A stretch of DNA of 64,000 bases from NCBI RefSeq assembly GCF_040545425.1, contig NZ_JBEPLW010000012.1; one strand, 5' to 3'. Shown here piece by piece: positions 1-7,954 of this stretch. This stretch comes from Bhargavaea ullalensis (GTDB taxonomy: Bacteria; Bacillota; Bacilli; Bacillales_A; Planococcaceae). The notes beneath the pieces are model-generated. The model was not told the origin of the DNA. It did not search any database and saw nothing but the letters and a program-made list of their open reading frames with translations. Both the position numbers and the translations under genes were made by a program. Position 1 is the first letter of the stretch, and every line of letters starts with the position of its first letter.

Positions 1-94
1 TAAGCGAGGGCCCGCAGCGGAAATCCGAAGGATGTTCAGGAAAAAGAAAAACTGTAGCCAAAGGAGCATTAGGCTCACTTTGTCTACAGTCTGA
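1..94 (-). mobile_element. IS1182-type element end (copy 1, continues off the window)
   Basis: The 94 bases are the reverse complement of the left end of the elements at 37060 and 44872: the same terminal CTACAGTCTGA (84-94), the same subterminal block around CTGTAGCCAAAGGAGC and the start of the same GC-rich leader. The body lies off the window to the left. The terminus directly abuts a terminator hairpin at 95. Family assignment comes from the transposase fragment in the copy at 44872. Confidence 0.75.
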
Positions 95-120
95 GACCGG
101 TTATCCCGGTCTTTTTGTTT
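95..120. terminator. Terminator hairpin abutting the IS end
   Basis: GACCGG-TTATC-CCGGTC (95-111) is followed by TTTTTGTTT on the plus side. For the minus-strand lipoprotein gene ending at 122 the U-tract would lie left of 95, where the IS end now sits, so termination of that gene may be changed. Confidence 0.6.
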
Positions 121-121
121 C

Positions 122-832
122 TCATTTTTTCGGTCCGACCGTCGCGCCCATAGTCAGGAAGGCATCCGTCATTGCGCCGTCAGGCTTGTCAAAGACCGTG
201 AGACGGACAATTTTGCCTGAAGTGACGAAGACGGCACCGGTCATGAGGACCTCATCCGACTTCGCCTGTTTCAATACGAGTTCCTCCACAGAGGGATCTT
301 CGGCAAGGCTATACTTGCCGATGACTTCCTCCGGATCGGCGCCTGTGCTTTTCAGTGTTTCTTCCATCGTCGTGACGGTGTTCGTGTAATCGGATCCGTC
401 TTCGCCGAACACTTCGATCCGCATGAAATTCTGCTCATCCTCGGTCGAATAAAGCGAATCCCTTCCCGGCTCCTCGGAAGTGAGCTCAAAGCCGTCAAGC
501 AGGTAAACGGAGTAATCCTGTTCGTCACTGTCGGTCAGCACGGCCTTGCCTCGCTGCTCGGATCCGTCTTTTTGGTAGACCAATTCACGGTCAGGACCGC
601 GCTCTTCCTGTTTGTCCGGTTCTTGCTGATCTTCAGTCCCGCCTTCTTTATCCGCATTTTCGCTGTTGCCGGAATCTGTTTCTGTGTCCGTGCCGGTGTT
701 GTTTTCTTCAGTCACCGCATCCCCGTCACCGGACGGATCGGCGCTGGCTCCCTTGTCACCGCCAGTGTTGCAGGCGGCCAGCATCAGGGCGGCCACTGCA
801 GAAAGGGAAAGAATCTTCCATTTTGCTGTCAT
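122..832 (-). CDS. Lipoprotein of unknown function, 236 aa
   Basis: Start chosen at ATG 832, preceded by a strong GGAGGAG site; a longer frame to 913 lacks one. The N-terminus is a lipoprotein signal (two Lys, hydrophobic stretch, LAAC, lipidated Cys21). Residues about 22-80 are a Gly/Asp/Glu/Thr-rich acidic linker typical of a spacer across the cell wall. The C-terminal part, about residues 85-236, is a compact domain I do not recognise. It should be anchored to the outer face of the membrane. It is transcribed toward the IS end at 1-94. No catalytic motif is evident. Confidence 0.85.
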   Translation of the reverse strand: MTAKWKILSLSAVAALMLAACNTGGDKGASADPSGDGDAVTEENNTGTDTETDSGNSENADKEGGTEDQQEPDKQEERGPDRELVYQKDGSEQRGKAVLTDSDEQDYSVYLLDGFELTSEEPGRDSLYSTEDEQNFMRIEVFGEDGSDYTNTVTTMEETLKSTGADPEEVIGKYSLAEDPSVEELVLKQAKSDEVLMTGAVFVTSGKIVRLTVFDKPDGAMTDAFLTMGATVGPKK

Positions 833-954
833 GAGTGAATCTCCTCCTTCAATTAAGTGGACGACCAGCCGCCGTCTTGGTTTCACCCGGCCCGTGTAAA
901 GGGTTTTCCCCATAGCCCGTCGAATGAATCACGGAGCGGCAAGGCCCGGGCAGA

Positions 955-1143
955 TCAATCATCGTTGCCGTATAAAATTTTATATCGTTTATGGTTGACG
1001 ACGGTCTTTTCTTCCATCTCCAGCTCGTCGAAGTTTTCCATGAAAGTCAGGTTTACAATAACCGAGTTTTCATTGACTTTCTCAACGATTCCTTGAAGGC
1101 CGTCCCTGAATTCAATGATATTTCCTACTTCCGCAATCTTCAT
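955..1143 (-). CDS. ykvS: YkvS-type DUF2187 small protein
   Basis: A 62-aa protein beginning MKIAEVGNIIEF, the conserved opening of B. subtilis YkvS (DUF2187). The family is an all-beta, KOW/SH3-like small domain of unknown function. The sequence continues with VEKVNENSVIV and ends NHKRYKIL, both family hallmarks. The ATG has a GGAAGGGGC site about 8 bases upstream. It lies beside ykwC and ykyB as in B. subtilis, supporting orthology. Function is unknown. Confidence 0.9.
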   Translation of the reverse strand: MKIAEVGNIIEFRDGLQGIVEKVNENSVIVNLTFMENFDELEMEEKTVVNHKRYKILYGNDD

Positions 1144-1260
1144 GCTTCCAGCCCCTTCCGATTGATTATCTAACAGTTTGCCTTATATTCTCTTGAGAGT
1201 AAAGAATTTTTCCCCCGGCGCAGTTTCCGTCTTTTGCCGAAGGGGAGAGGGGGAATCGTG

Positions 1261-1509
1261 ATGGAGAGTCCTTTTATGCATCGGATCGAGCGGGTCCGGC
1301 TGCAGATGATCGAAACCGCCCGGATCCGCGGTCTGGATGACCGGGAGACGATCCGGCTCAGCAGGCAGCTCGACCGCCTGATGAACGTTTACGGAAATCT
1401 CCGGGAAGGCCGGCGTCCGGTGTTGATCCGTTGCCGCCGTCAGGCAAGTTACCAGCCCATCGCCAGAGTTTCCCCGGATTGCACATCGAAAAGCGAAAAA
1501 AATATGTGA
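1261..1509 (+). CDS. Spo0E-like sporulation regulatory protein
   Basis: Starts at ATG 1261 behind GGGGAGAGGGGG; an in-frame ATG at 1234 lacks a site. The 82-aa product opens with the Spo0E/YisI/YnzD pattern: an amphipathic helix (IERVRLQMIETA), a GLDDRET turn and a second helix with SRQLDRLMN. Family members are phosphatases of Spo0A~P and use the SQELD motif; here it is SRQLD, keeping Ser, Leu and the key Asp but with Gln where Glu is usual. The basic tail after about residue 55 is longer than usual. Probable role: tuning the phosphorelay in the cytoplasm. Confidence 0.78.
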   Translation: MESPFMHRIERVRLQMIETARIRGLDDRETIRLSRQLDRLMNVYGNLREGRRPVLIRCRRQASYQPIARVSPDCTSKSEKNM

Positions 1510-1592
1510 TTGCTGTGATAATAAATGTTTAACGTGCCCAATATGTGGCTATAGTACTTCTGAACACAGCAACATTCTCATTTCCCCCTTTA

Positions 1593-1632
1593 TTTGGCGG
1601 TGCCGCTCAGCGGTGCCGTCCTTTTTTATTTG
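1593..1632 (+). terminator. Probable terminator after the Spo0E-like gene
   Basis: GGCGGTGCCGCT and AGCGGTGCCGTCC pair with two G-U wobbles and are followed by TTTTTTATTT. It lies about 90 bases past the stop codon, upstream of ykwC. Confidence 0.6.
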
Positions 1633-1716
1633 CCCGGCAGTCTCTTTGGCGGGCACAATCTTCATCCAGGGGAGATGTTTGGTACAATGAGTAAAATGAC
1701 AGAGGGGGAATGAGGA

Positions 1717-2592
1717 ATGGAGCCTAAACGGATTGCGTTCATCGGAACGGGGGTCATGGGGGCGAGCATCGTCCGCCATTTTCTTGCTGCCGGCCATGGG
1801 GTGACCGTGTACACCAGAACGAAATCAAAGGCGGACCCTTTGATCGGGGAAGGGGCGGTCTGGGCAGAAAGCCCGGAAGAAGCGGCAAGGGAAGCAAAAG
1901 TGGTCATGACGATGGTCGGGTATCCGTCGGATGTTGAGGATGTCTACTTTGGCGATCAGGGCATCTTGTCGGGAATCCGGCCGGGATCGGTTGTTTGTGA
2001 CTTGACAACCTCCTCTCCGCAGCTGGCGGTCCGGATAGCGGAAGAGACGGAGAAACTCGGCTGCGGGTCCGTTGATGCACCGGTTTCCGGGGGGGATGTG
2101 GGGGCGCGCAACGGCACGTTGTCGATCATGTGCGGAGGCACGGAGGAAGCGTTCCGCGAAGTGGAGCCTCTGTTCGGGCTGATCGGCTCTAATGTGATCC
2201 ATCACGGGCAGGCAGGTTCCGGACAGCACGTCAAAATGTCCAATCAGATTGCGATTGCGACCAATATGATCGGGGTCTGCGAGGCGCTTGCGTATGCTGT
2301 GAAGGCGGGCCTGAACCCGGAGCGCGTGCTCGAATCGATTGCCACGGGTGCTGCGGGCTCCTGGTCTTTGAGCAACCTGGCACCGCGCATGCTGAAAGGC
2401 GACTTTGCACCCGGGTTTTACGTGAAGCACTTCCTCAAAGATCTCCGCATCGCGCTGGATGAGGCAAAGGTGATGGAATTGCCGCTGCCGGGAGTGGAGC
2501 TGGCCGAACAGATGTATTCGGATCTGTCGGCCAGAGGGTTCGGAGATGACGGAACCCAGTCGCTCTACAAACTTTACACGCAATTCAGCTGA
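1717..2592 (+). CDS. ykwC: NAD(P)-dependent beta-hydroxyacid dehydrogenase YkwC
   Basis: The 291-aa product is a 3-hydroxyisobutyrate/6-phosphogluconate dehydrogenase-family oxidoreductase. The Rossmann motif GTGVMG is at residues 10-15, the substrate-binding DAPVSGG signature near 120, and the catalytic Lys region GSGQHVKMSNQ near 170. Close resemblance to B. subtilis YkwC runs through VGYPSDVE and GAAGSWSLSNL. The substrate is not known. ATG follows GGGGGAATGAGG. The stop overlaps the end of the convergent ykyB by a few bases. Confidence 0.92.
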   Translation: MEPKRIAFIGTGVMGASIVRHFLAAGHGVTVYTRTKSKADPLIGEGAVWAESPEEAAREAKVVMTMVGYPSDVEDVYFGDQGILSGIRPGSVVCDLTTSSPQLAVRIAEETEKLGCGSVDAPVSGGDVGARNGTLSIMCGGTEEAFREVEPLFGLIGSNVIHHGQAGSGQHVKMSNQIAIATNMIGVCEALAYAVKAGLNPERVLESIATGAAGSWSLSNLAPRMLKGDFAPGFYVKHFLKDLRIALDEAKVMELPLPGVELAEQMYSDLSARGFGDDGTQSLYKLYTQFS

Positions 2593-3076
2593 GCGGCCCG
2601 AACCAGGGCTTGTGGCCGGAAGAAGTTTGATTCCGGCCTTTTTCTTTTGCCCTGGAGGCCTGGCCCGGACGGTTCTTTGGCTGTTGCGGCGGGGTTGGCC
2701 CCGAGTTGCTTTCTTTCAGGCCCGTGTAGTCGGAGAGCAGCTGTTTTGCCGCTTTCAGTCCAATCCGCCCTTTCGGATTGCGGATTTCCATGTTTTGCTC
2801 ACCGAGATGGGGGAGCGAGCGGAAATCGTCTTTTGAAGCCGGCAGATGAAACAAGTAATCGCCGCACCGGATCAGCACTGCAGACTGTTGCCGGCTGAAG
2901 CGGGGGTTTTGCACGAAATGAAGGCCCTTTTTCTCCGCCAGGCCTTCCGTGATCATCTTTTCCAGGGCAGCTTTTTTCAAGTTGTACAGAAAACGGTTGT
3001 CCGGCGCGGTTTTTGCGTGGCGGTTGACGGTATGTACGGCCTCCGCCAGCCTCAAAGAAAAATCGGGTGCGTCCAT
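2585..3076 (-). CDS. ykyB: YkyB-family protein
   Basis: Starts at ATG 3076 behind GGAGGAG; the longer frame to 3208 has no site. The 163-aa product matches B. subtilis YkyB through AVHTVNRHAKTAP, FVQNPRFSRQQS and LPHLGEQN. Function is unknown. The last ~35 residues are a low-complexity Pro/Ser/Gln/Lys tail I do not expect in the family; it is encoded across the region carrying the ykwC terminator, so the frame seems to have grown into a convergent 3' end. Confidence 0.88.
   Translation of the reverse strand: MDAPDFSLRLAEAVHTVNRHAKTAPDNRFLYNLKKAALEKMITEGLAEKKGLHFVQNPRFSRQQSAVLIRCGDYLFHLPASKDDFRSLPHLGEQNMEIRNPKGRIGLKAAKQLLSDYTGLKESNSGPTPPQQPKNRPGQASRAKEKGRNQTSSGHKPWFGPLS
2610..2648 (+). terminator. 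ykwC terminator inside the ykyB tail
   Basis: GGCCGGAA-(loop)-TTCCGGCC followed by TTTTTCTTTT lies 20 bases beyond the ykwC stop. It is simultaneously antisense to the C-terminal coding sequence of ykyB. Confidence 0.75.
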
Positions 3077-3207
3077 GGGCTCTCCTCCTGTCTTGGCTGT
3101 TGACGACATCTTATCATGATTGCCGCGGAGAGGGGAAAAAGAAGGCGCGGCGAATGAGACAAACATTCCGGGGCATACTTTGAAAAAGAATGCCGGGAGG
3201 GACAGCA

Positions 3208-3432
3208 ATGGATATATGGCTTTGGCCGCTGATCGGTGTCATGTTGCTCATCGCCGCGATCGGAATCGCGATGAGCCGCAAGATGGAGGGGATGATCCCT
3301 GAGGACGGCCGCGATGAAATTCCACAGGAGGTCCGGGAACACCCGTTCAAGTTCAATCCGATCCTGATCGTCATCGGCATTTCCGTCGTCTTCATTGGAA
3401 TCGTCATCTTCTATTATGCGTTCATTTGGTGA
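3208..3432 (+). CDS. Two-helix membrane protein, 74 aa, unknown
   Basis: ATG 3208 is preceded by GGGAGGGAC. The product has an N-terminal membrane helix (about residues 3-22), a short basic-acidic loop (residues 23-50, MSRKMEG...PEDGRDEIP) and a second helix (about 53-73) ending in aromatic residues. I do not recognise a family with confidence. It is divergent from ykyB and followed directly by its own terminator, so it appears to be a single-gene unit. Probably an integral cytoplasmic membrane protein. Confidence 0.75.
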   Translation: MDIWLWPLIGVMLLIAAIGIAMSRKMEGMIPEDGRDEIPQEVREHPFKFNPILIVIGISVVFIGIVIFYYAFIW

Positions 3433-3460
3433 CCGCCGGGTGCTATCCCGGCGGTTTTTC
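3433..3460 (+). terminator. Terminator of the 74-aa membrane protein gene
   Basis: CCGCCGGG-TGCTAT-CCCGGCGG (3433-3454) followed by TTTTT. It starts within three bases of the stop codon. Confidence 0.85.
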
Positions 3461-3615
3461 CTCCTCTTTTACGGGCGGTCCCCGGCACCGCAGCGGCCGT
3501 GCCGCATTTCCCTTATTTTCCTCAACTACTCATAGACAGCCGCTTCCTAAATAAAATGTGTGCCGGCCGACATGATTCCGGGTTCCTTCGGGTATGGAAA
3601 GTTAAAGGTGCGCCA

Positions 3616-4015
3616 CAGCCCGTCTTATGCCGGCCAGAGCCAAGCGGCCCGCTTCGCCTTTCTTTGTCCGGCTGCGCGGGCCGGCTCTTCGGGTCATAAG
3701 CCGTTCTGCTTTGCGGGGCGGGCCCCGCGACGCAGCCCGTCTTATGCCGGTCAGAGCCAAGCGGCCCGCTTCGCCTTTCTTTGTCCGGCTGCGCGGGCCG
3801 GCTCTTCGGGCCATAAGCCGTTCTGCTCTGCGGGGCGGGCCCCGCGACGCAGCCCGTCTTATGCCGGCCAGAGCCAAGCGGCCCGCTTCGCCTTTCTTTG
3901 TCCGGCTGCGCGGGCCGGCTCTTCGGGTCATAAGCCGTTCTGCTCTGCGTGGCGGGCCCCGCGACGCAGCCCGTCTTATGCCGGTCAGAGCCAAGCGGCC
4001 CGCTTCGCCTTTCTT
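3616..4015. repeat. 117-bp tandem repeat, about 3.4 copies
   Basis: Units begin with CAGCCCGTCTTATGCC at 3616, 3733, 3850 and 3967; the fourth stops after about 48 bases. Copies are nearly identical. Each holds an imperfect ~77-bp palindrome (CTTATG at 3624-3629 pairing with CATAAG at 3695-3700, GGCCCGC with GCGGGCC) and a perfect GCGGGGC/GCCCCGC hairpin (3713-3728). Because 117 is a multiple of 3, several frames stay open on both strands, but none has a plausible start, so I treat this as non-coding. It accounts for most of the 3433-4098 gap. Confidence 0.9.
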
Positions 4016-4098
4016 CTATCGCGGCGCCGCCGGGGCTTGTGGTATGATGGAAATACAGGGATTCCTGGAAATGAGGTTTGACAAAGGGGACGGATTTT

Positions 4099-4542
4099 AT
4101 GATTTCCGTAAACAGCACAGACTTTCTGCACGAGTCCATCAGGGACCATATCATCTCTTCCGAAAAGGTAGCGCATGTCCAAATCGGCAACAATGCGGAA
4201 CATGCGCTCCTTGTCCTGACGAAGACGGGCTATTCATCGATTCCGGTGCTGGATCCTCAGTACCGGCTTAAGGGTCTGCTTAGCATGGGCATGATCACGG
4301 AAGCGATACTCGGGCTTGAGCGCATCGAGTATGAACGGCTTTCCGGCATGAAGGTGGATGAGCTCATGCAGACCGATGTTCCCGTCATTGGGATCAATAC
4401 CGAGTTCAGGCGAGTGTTTGACCTGCTCATCAACCACCCGTTCCTCTGTGTGGAAGATGAGGAAGAGATGTTCGCCGGCATCATGACCCGGCGGGTGCTC
4501 ATGAAGAAGTTGAAAAAAGCGGTTTACACGATGCCGCGATAA
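4099..4542 (+). CDS. cbpB: Cyclic-di-AMP-binding CBS protein CbpB (YkuL)
   Basis: The 147-aa product consists of two CBS motifs: residues about 10-65 (VAHVQIGNNAEHALLVL then GYSSIPVLD) and 80-140 (MQTDVPVI then FAGIMTRRVLMK). It matches B. subtilis YkuL/DarB and Listeria CbpB, which bind c-di-AMP and, when free, stimulate Rel (p)ppGpp synthesis and, in Bacillus, pyruvate carboxylase. ATG 4099 follows AAAGGGGAC; an upstream ATG at 4078 lacks a site. It precedes ccpC as in B. subtilis. A pycA gene is also in this window. Confidence 0.9.
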   Translation: MISVNSTDFLHESIRDHIISSEKVAHVQIGNNAEHALLVLTKTGYSSIPVLDPQYRLKGLLSMGMITEAILGLERIEYERLSGMKVDELMQTDVPVIGINTEFRRVFDLLINHPFLCVEDEEEMFAGIMTRRVLMKKLKKAVYTMPR

Positions 4543-4552
4543 GCAATCAGCC

Positions 4553-4582
4553 AAAAGGTCTCTTCCCGAGGCCTTTTTTTCG
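4553..4582 (+). terminator. Terminator after cbpB
   Basis: AAAGGTCTC-TTCC-CGAGGCCTTT with one G-U pair, followed by a run of T residues, about 12 bases past the stop. Confidence 0.75.
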
Positions 4583-4631
4583 GTTTTATTTCCTCAAAAA
4601 CTCCGGGAAACCGGTATGGGAGGCTTGTCCG

Positions 4632-5510
4632 TTGAACGTCAATGAATTCACCGTCATCCAGACACTTGCCGATGAAGGCAATATGAGAAAAGCATCAGAC
4701 CGGCTGTTCATCTCTCAGCCCGCACTGTCGCAGCGACTCCGTTCGATCGAGAAAGAATGGGGGGTGCAGCTGTTTATCCGGTCGCCCAAGGGACTGACGC
4801 CGACACCGGCAGGAGAGCATGTCATTCAGTTTGCAAAGGAAACACTTGCCCGCCACGAGGAAGTGACCGAGGCGCTGCAGACGATGGCGAACAAAGTGCA
4901 TGGCACGCTCAAGATCGCCTGTGCGTCGATCGTCGGCCAGACATGGTTGCCTCGGGTCCTGAAGGAGTTCATCACGGAGCACCCGGATGTGAAAGTGTCG
5001 CTCATGACCGGCTGGAGTTCGGAGATTGTCCGGGCACTCCATGACGGAGAGGCGCATATCGGAATCGTCCGCGGCCACTCTGACTGGAAAGGGTCTAAAA
5101 TCCATCTGTTCCGGGATCACCTGTTCCTCGTTGACCGGGTGATCCGATCCGTGAAGGAAATTCCGGATACCGACCGCCCGTTCATCCAGTTCAAGAGCGA
5201 TTCAGATTACTACGAGGAGATTCGCGAATGGTGGCAGCGGCATTTCACTTCCAATCCGCAGCGCCAGATCACCGTCGATCAGATTGAGACATGCCGCCAG
5301 CTGGCACTGAACGGGATCGGCTATGCCATTTTGCCGTCCATCACGCTGACTGATGTGGAGTCGGTCAATAAAATTCCGCTCACGGACAGCGATGACCGGT
5401 TCGAGTTGTCGAGGGACACTTGGCTCATCGGCTACGAACCGTCATTTTCCCTGCCGCAAATGGATGCGTTCCGCAGGATTGCCCTGCAGCATGCGAAAAA
5501 AGTTGAGTGA
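4632..5510 (+). CDS. ccpC: LysR-type regulator CcpC
   Basis: A 292-aa LysR-family regulator. Residues 1-60 form the winged HTH (NMRKASDRLFISQPALSQRL), then the linker helix and a periplasmic-binding-like effector domain (about 90-285). CcpC represses TCA-cycle genes such as citZ and citB and responds to citrate. Assignment rests on the sequence and on the cbpB-ccpC order shared with B. subtilis. The start is TTG 4632 behind GGGAGGC. No binding site was sought outside the window. Confidence 0.85.
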   Translation: MNVNEFTVIQTLADEGNMRKASDRLFISQPALSQRLRSIEKEWGVQLFIRSPKGLTPTPAGEHVIQFAKETLARHEEVTEALQTMANKVHGTLKIACASIVGQTWLPRVLKEFITEHPDVKVSLMTGWSSEIVRALHDGEAHIGIVRGHSDWKGSKIHLFRDHLFLVDRVIRSVKEIPDTDRPFIQFKSDSDYYEEIREWWQRHFTSNPQRQITVDQIETCRQLALNGIGYAILPSITLTDVESVNKIPLTDSDDRFELSRDTWLIGYEPSFSLPQMDAFRRIALQHAKKVE

Positions 5511-5578
5511 ATAGGCGGAAAAAGCGGAACCAAAAGAACCGCCCGGCGTACTAATGGATAGATGCGGGAAAGGACGGG

Positions 5579-7954
5579 ATGAAGATGGGGAAACGGGCAT
5601 TCGTGTTTGCGGCTTTTGGACTTGCCGTGATGTTGCTCGGAGCGGTTCCGGCTTCTGCGGCTCCGTCGCTTGAAGTGAAAGCTTCCGGCGGGCTGGACGG
5701 AAAGGCGAAGGAAGGATCGGGATTTCCGGTTCAGATTGAGATCCATAACAGCGGAGACCCGTTTTCCGGCGATTTGATCCTGGATTTCCATCCCGGCTAC
5801 CGGTCGGGAACCGCGGAGGCCATCCCGGTGGAAGTCGGCAGCGGGGAGACGGCGGTGATCAGGACTGATGTAGAAGAAGCCGATTCGTATTCCTACCAGG
5901 AAAACGGGTTCAGGTTTTTTGAAGGGGGCTGGGAAAAAGGCCGGGAAATTAAATACAAAGGAGACCGGTACCCGAAGCTGAGCTTCTATTTTGAGGATGC
6001 CCAGTTTCTGGTGGCTCTTTCGGACAGCGGGGATCGGCTGGCTGCGCTAAAGGATGCAGGTGCGGGACCGTCTTCGGAGAAGGTGTTCATCCAGCCGATG
6101 AAGGATGAGGGGTTTCTCGCACCGGATGAAAAATCGGGCTGGGGTTCTGCGGACGTCATTTTCGTGGACGAGACCGTGATGCCGGGCTTGACGGCGGCTG
6201 AACAGGAAGCAATCGGCGGCTGGGTGAAAGACGGCGGGACGCTCGTCCTTGGCGGTTCGGATGATCCGGAAACGGAAGCGGGCATCTTTGCGGATCGGCT
6301 GCCTCTGAAAATAACGGGCAGGACGGAAATCGACGGAGCCGGCCTTTCCGCACTTGTTCCGGGCGCGGAATTCCCGGAGACGGTTCCGGGATTTGCCGCC
6401 GAGGCGGGCCCGGGAGCAACGAGCCTGGCCCGGGCGGACGGGAAACTGATCGCGGCGTGGCTGCCGTACGGTTCCGGGAAGATTGTCCAGACGGCGTTTT
6501 CCCTCGGCGACAAGCCGCTTTCTGAAGCACCCGGCTACCCGCTGCTCATGACCCGGCTCCTGACCGGTGCACCGTCTGCGCAGGCCGGCGGAAATTGGAT
6601 GTATGCCAATCCGCAGGACGGTTTCGTGGATCTTGGAAAGTCTGCGACAGAAAGGTTTGCGACGTTTGATATTCCGTTTCCGGCCATTTTGGCGGTTGTG
6701 ATTTTGTATATTGTTGTAATCGGTCCGATTCTATACGTTCTTCTGAAACGGAAGGACAAGCGGGAACATGCGTGGTGGATCATTCCGGCAGTTTCCGCCG
6801 CTTTGTCGGCCGGACTGTTTGCCTACGGGGCCAAAGACCGGCTGCTCAGCCCGCAGCTGCGCCAGGCGGCTGTCTTGATCGATGACGGTTCGGGCAGCCC
6901 GTCCGGCAAATTCATCGGATCGGTCCTGACCAATCGTGCGGGCGATGTGGAATTCCGGGCACCGTCCGGCCTGACCCTGACGGCGACGGGCTCCTCCAAC
7001 CCGTTCACCGGATCGGCGTCGGACAGCCTGCGCCATGCGGTAGCGGAAAAAGGGGCGGAAGGGACGCGGCTCGTGCTGAGGAATCTGCCTTTCTGGTCGG
7101 TCGGCACCGTGTACGGGGACGTCAGTCTTCGGGAGGGCGGCTCAATCGAGACTGACCTCAAATCCGAAGAAGGAGTGTTGTCGGGAACCGTGGAGAACGG
7201 GCTGGACGTCCGCCTGAAAGACGTATCCATCTGGAGCGGCCTGGAATTCATCCCGGTCGGGGACCTGGAGGCGGGCGAGCGCAAGGAAGTGCATGCGGTG
7301 CTCAAGGGAGGCCAGCTGCTGCCGGCGGTCTCCGGCGGCTACGGACAGGCCGGCGGTTTAGCGGGAAGTGCGAACGGTTACGGAAGCAGCAAGGATCCGC
7401 GTGCTGCGGAAATGGCTGAAGCGGCCTCCCTGCTCCTGGACGGAAACAGTCCCGCCGTCATCGGGCGGACCGATTCCTCATTGATTCCCCTGAAGATGTC
7501 CGGCAATCCGGTCCAGTCATCCGTCACGGTCATTGTCCGGCCGTTCGAGCCGGACGTCCGGCTGACAGGGCAATTCACCGTTCCGGCGGAGCTGTTGGCG
7601 ACTTTGCTTCAGCCCGAGGAAGATCCGGACCTCTACTATGAGAAGTCGCCGGACGGGGAGATGTACATGGAGCCAGGGAACTATGTGTATGAAGCGAGAG
7701 TGCCGGAAGCGTTCAACGCGGCCGCGGAGAGCTGGAAGTCCCTGTCGGTCGGCGGCGGCCGCGGGTTGGACGACATCAGCCTCCTGAACGTCAGGACCGG
7801 TGAATATGAAACACTTGACGCCGGCCAACAGATTGATCCGCCGGAAGATTATGTGTCTGAAGACGGCGAAATCCGGATGAAATTCCGGAAGCTGCCGGGC
7901 GGGGACATGGCGGAACTGCCGGAAATCGGATTGGAAGGGGTGGCTGCGCCGTGA
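5579..7954 (+). CDS. Large membrane-anchored extracytoplasmic protein (GldG/DUF4350-like role)
   Basis: First gene of an eight-gene operon. The 791-aa product has a Sec signal peptide (residues 1-27, cleavage after ASA), a beta-rich outer domain, a glutamine-amidotransferase-like fold (ADVIFVDE...GGWVKDGGTLVLGG, about 195-225), two membrane helices (about 366-388 and 400-417), then another extracytoplasmic beta-rich domain to the C-terminus. I do not recognise an exact family. The position beside an ABC ATPase and permease, with an amidotransferase-like domain, recalls GldG of GldA-F-G transporters; that is inference. The stop overlaps the GTG of the next gene. Confidence 0.8.
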   Translation: MKMGKRAFVFAAFGLAVMLLGAVPASAAPSLEVKASGGLDGKAKEGSGFPVQIEIHNSGDPFSGDLILDFHPGYRSGTAEAIPVEVGSGETAVIRTDVEEADSYSYQENGFRFFEGGWEKGREIKYKGDRYPKLSFYFEDAQFLVALSDSGDRLAALKDAGAGPSSEKVFIQPMKDEGFLAPDEKSGWGSADVIFVDETVMPGLTAAEQEAIGGWVKDGGTLVLGGSDDPETEAGIFADRLPLKITGRTEIDGAGLSALVPGAEFPETVPGFAAEAGPGATSLARADGKLIAAWLPYGSGKIVQTAFSLGDKPLSEAPGYPLLMTRLLTGAPSAQAGGNWMYANPQDGFVDLGKSATERFATFDIPFPAILAVVILYIVVIGPILYVLLKRKDKREHAWWIIPAVSAALSAGLFAYGAKDRLLSPQLRQAAVLIDDGSGSPSGKFIGSVLTNRAGDVEFRAPSGLTLTATGSSNPFTGSASDSLRHAVAEKGAEGTRLVLRNLPFWSVGTVYGDVSLREGGSIETDLKSEEGVLSGTVENGLDVRLKDVSIWSGLEFIPVGDLEAGERKEVHAVLKGGQLLPAVSGGYGQAGGLAGSANGYGSSKDPRAAEMAEAASLLLDGNSPAVIGRTDSSLIPLKMSGNPVQSSVTVIVRPFEPDVRLTGQFTVPAELLATLLQPEEDPDLYYEKSPDGEMYMEPGNYVYEARVPEAFNAAAESWKSLSVGGGRGLDDISLLNVRTGEYETLDAGQQIDPPEDYVSEDGEIRMKFRKLPGGDMAELPEIGLEGVAAP

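Noticed and set aside
3616..4015. Possible CRISPR array
   Set aside because: The units are contiguous 117-bp tandem repeats without unique spacers, and no cas gene is present.
3522..4271. Long open frames on both strands through the 117-bp repeats, with repeated RSGPLGSGRHKTGC-like peptides
   Set aside because: They are open because the repeat length is a multiple of three and the sequence is GC-rich; no frame has a convincing start or ribosome site, and they overlap cbpB or each other.
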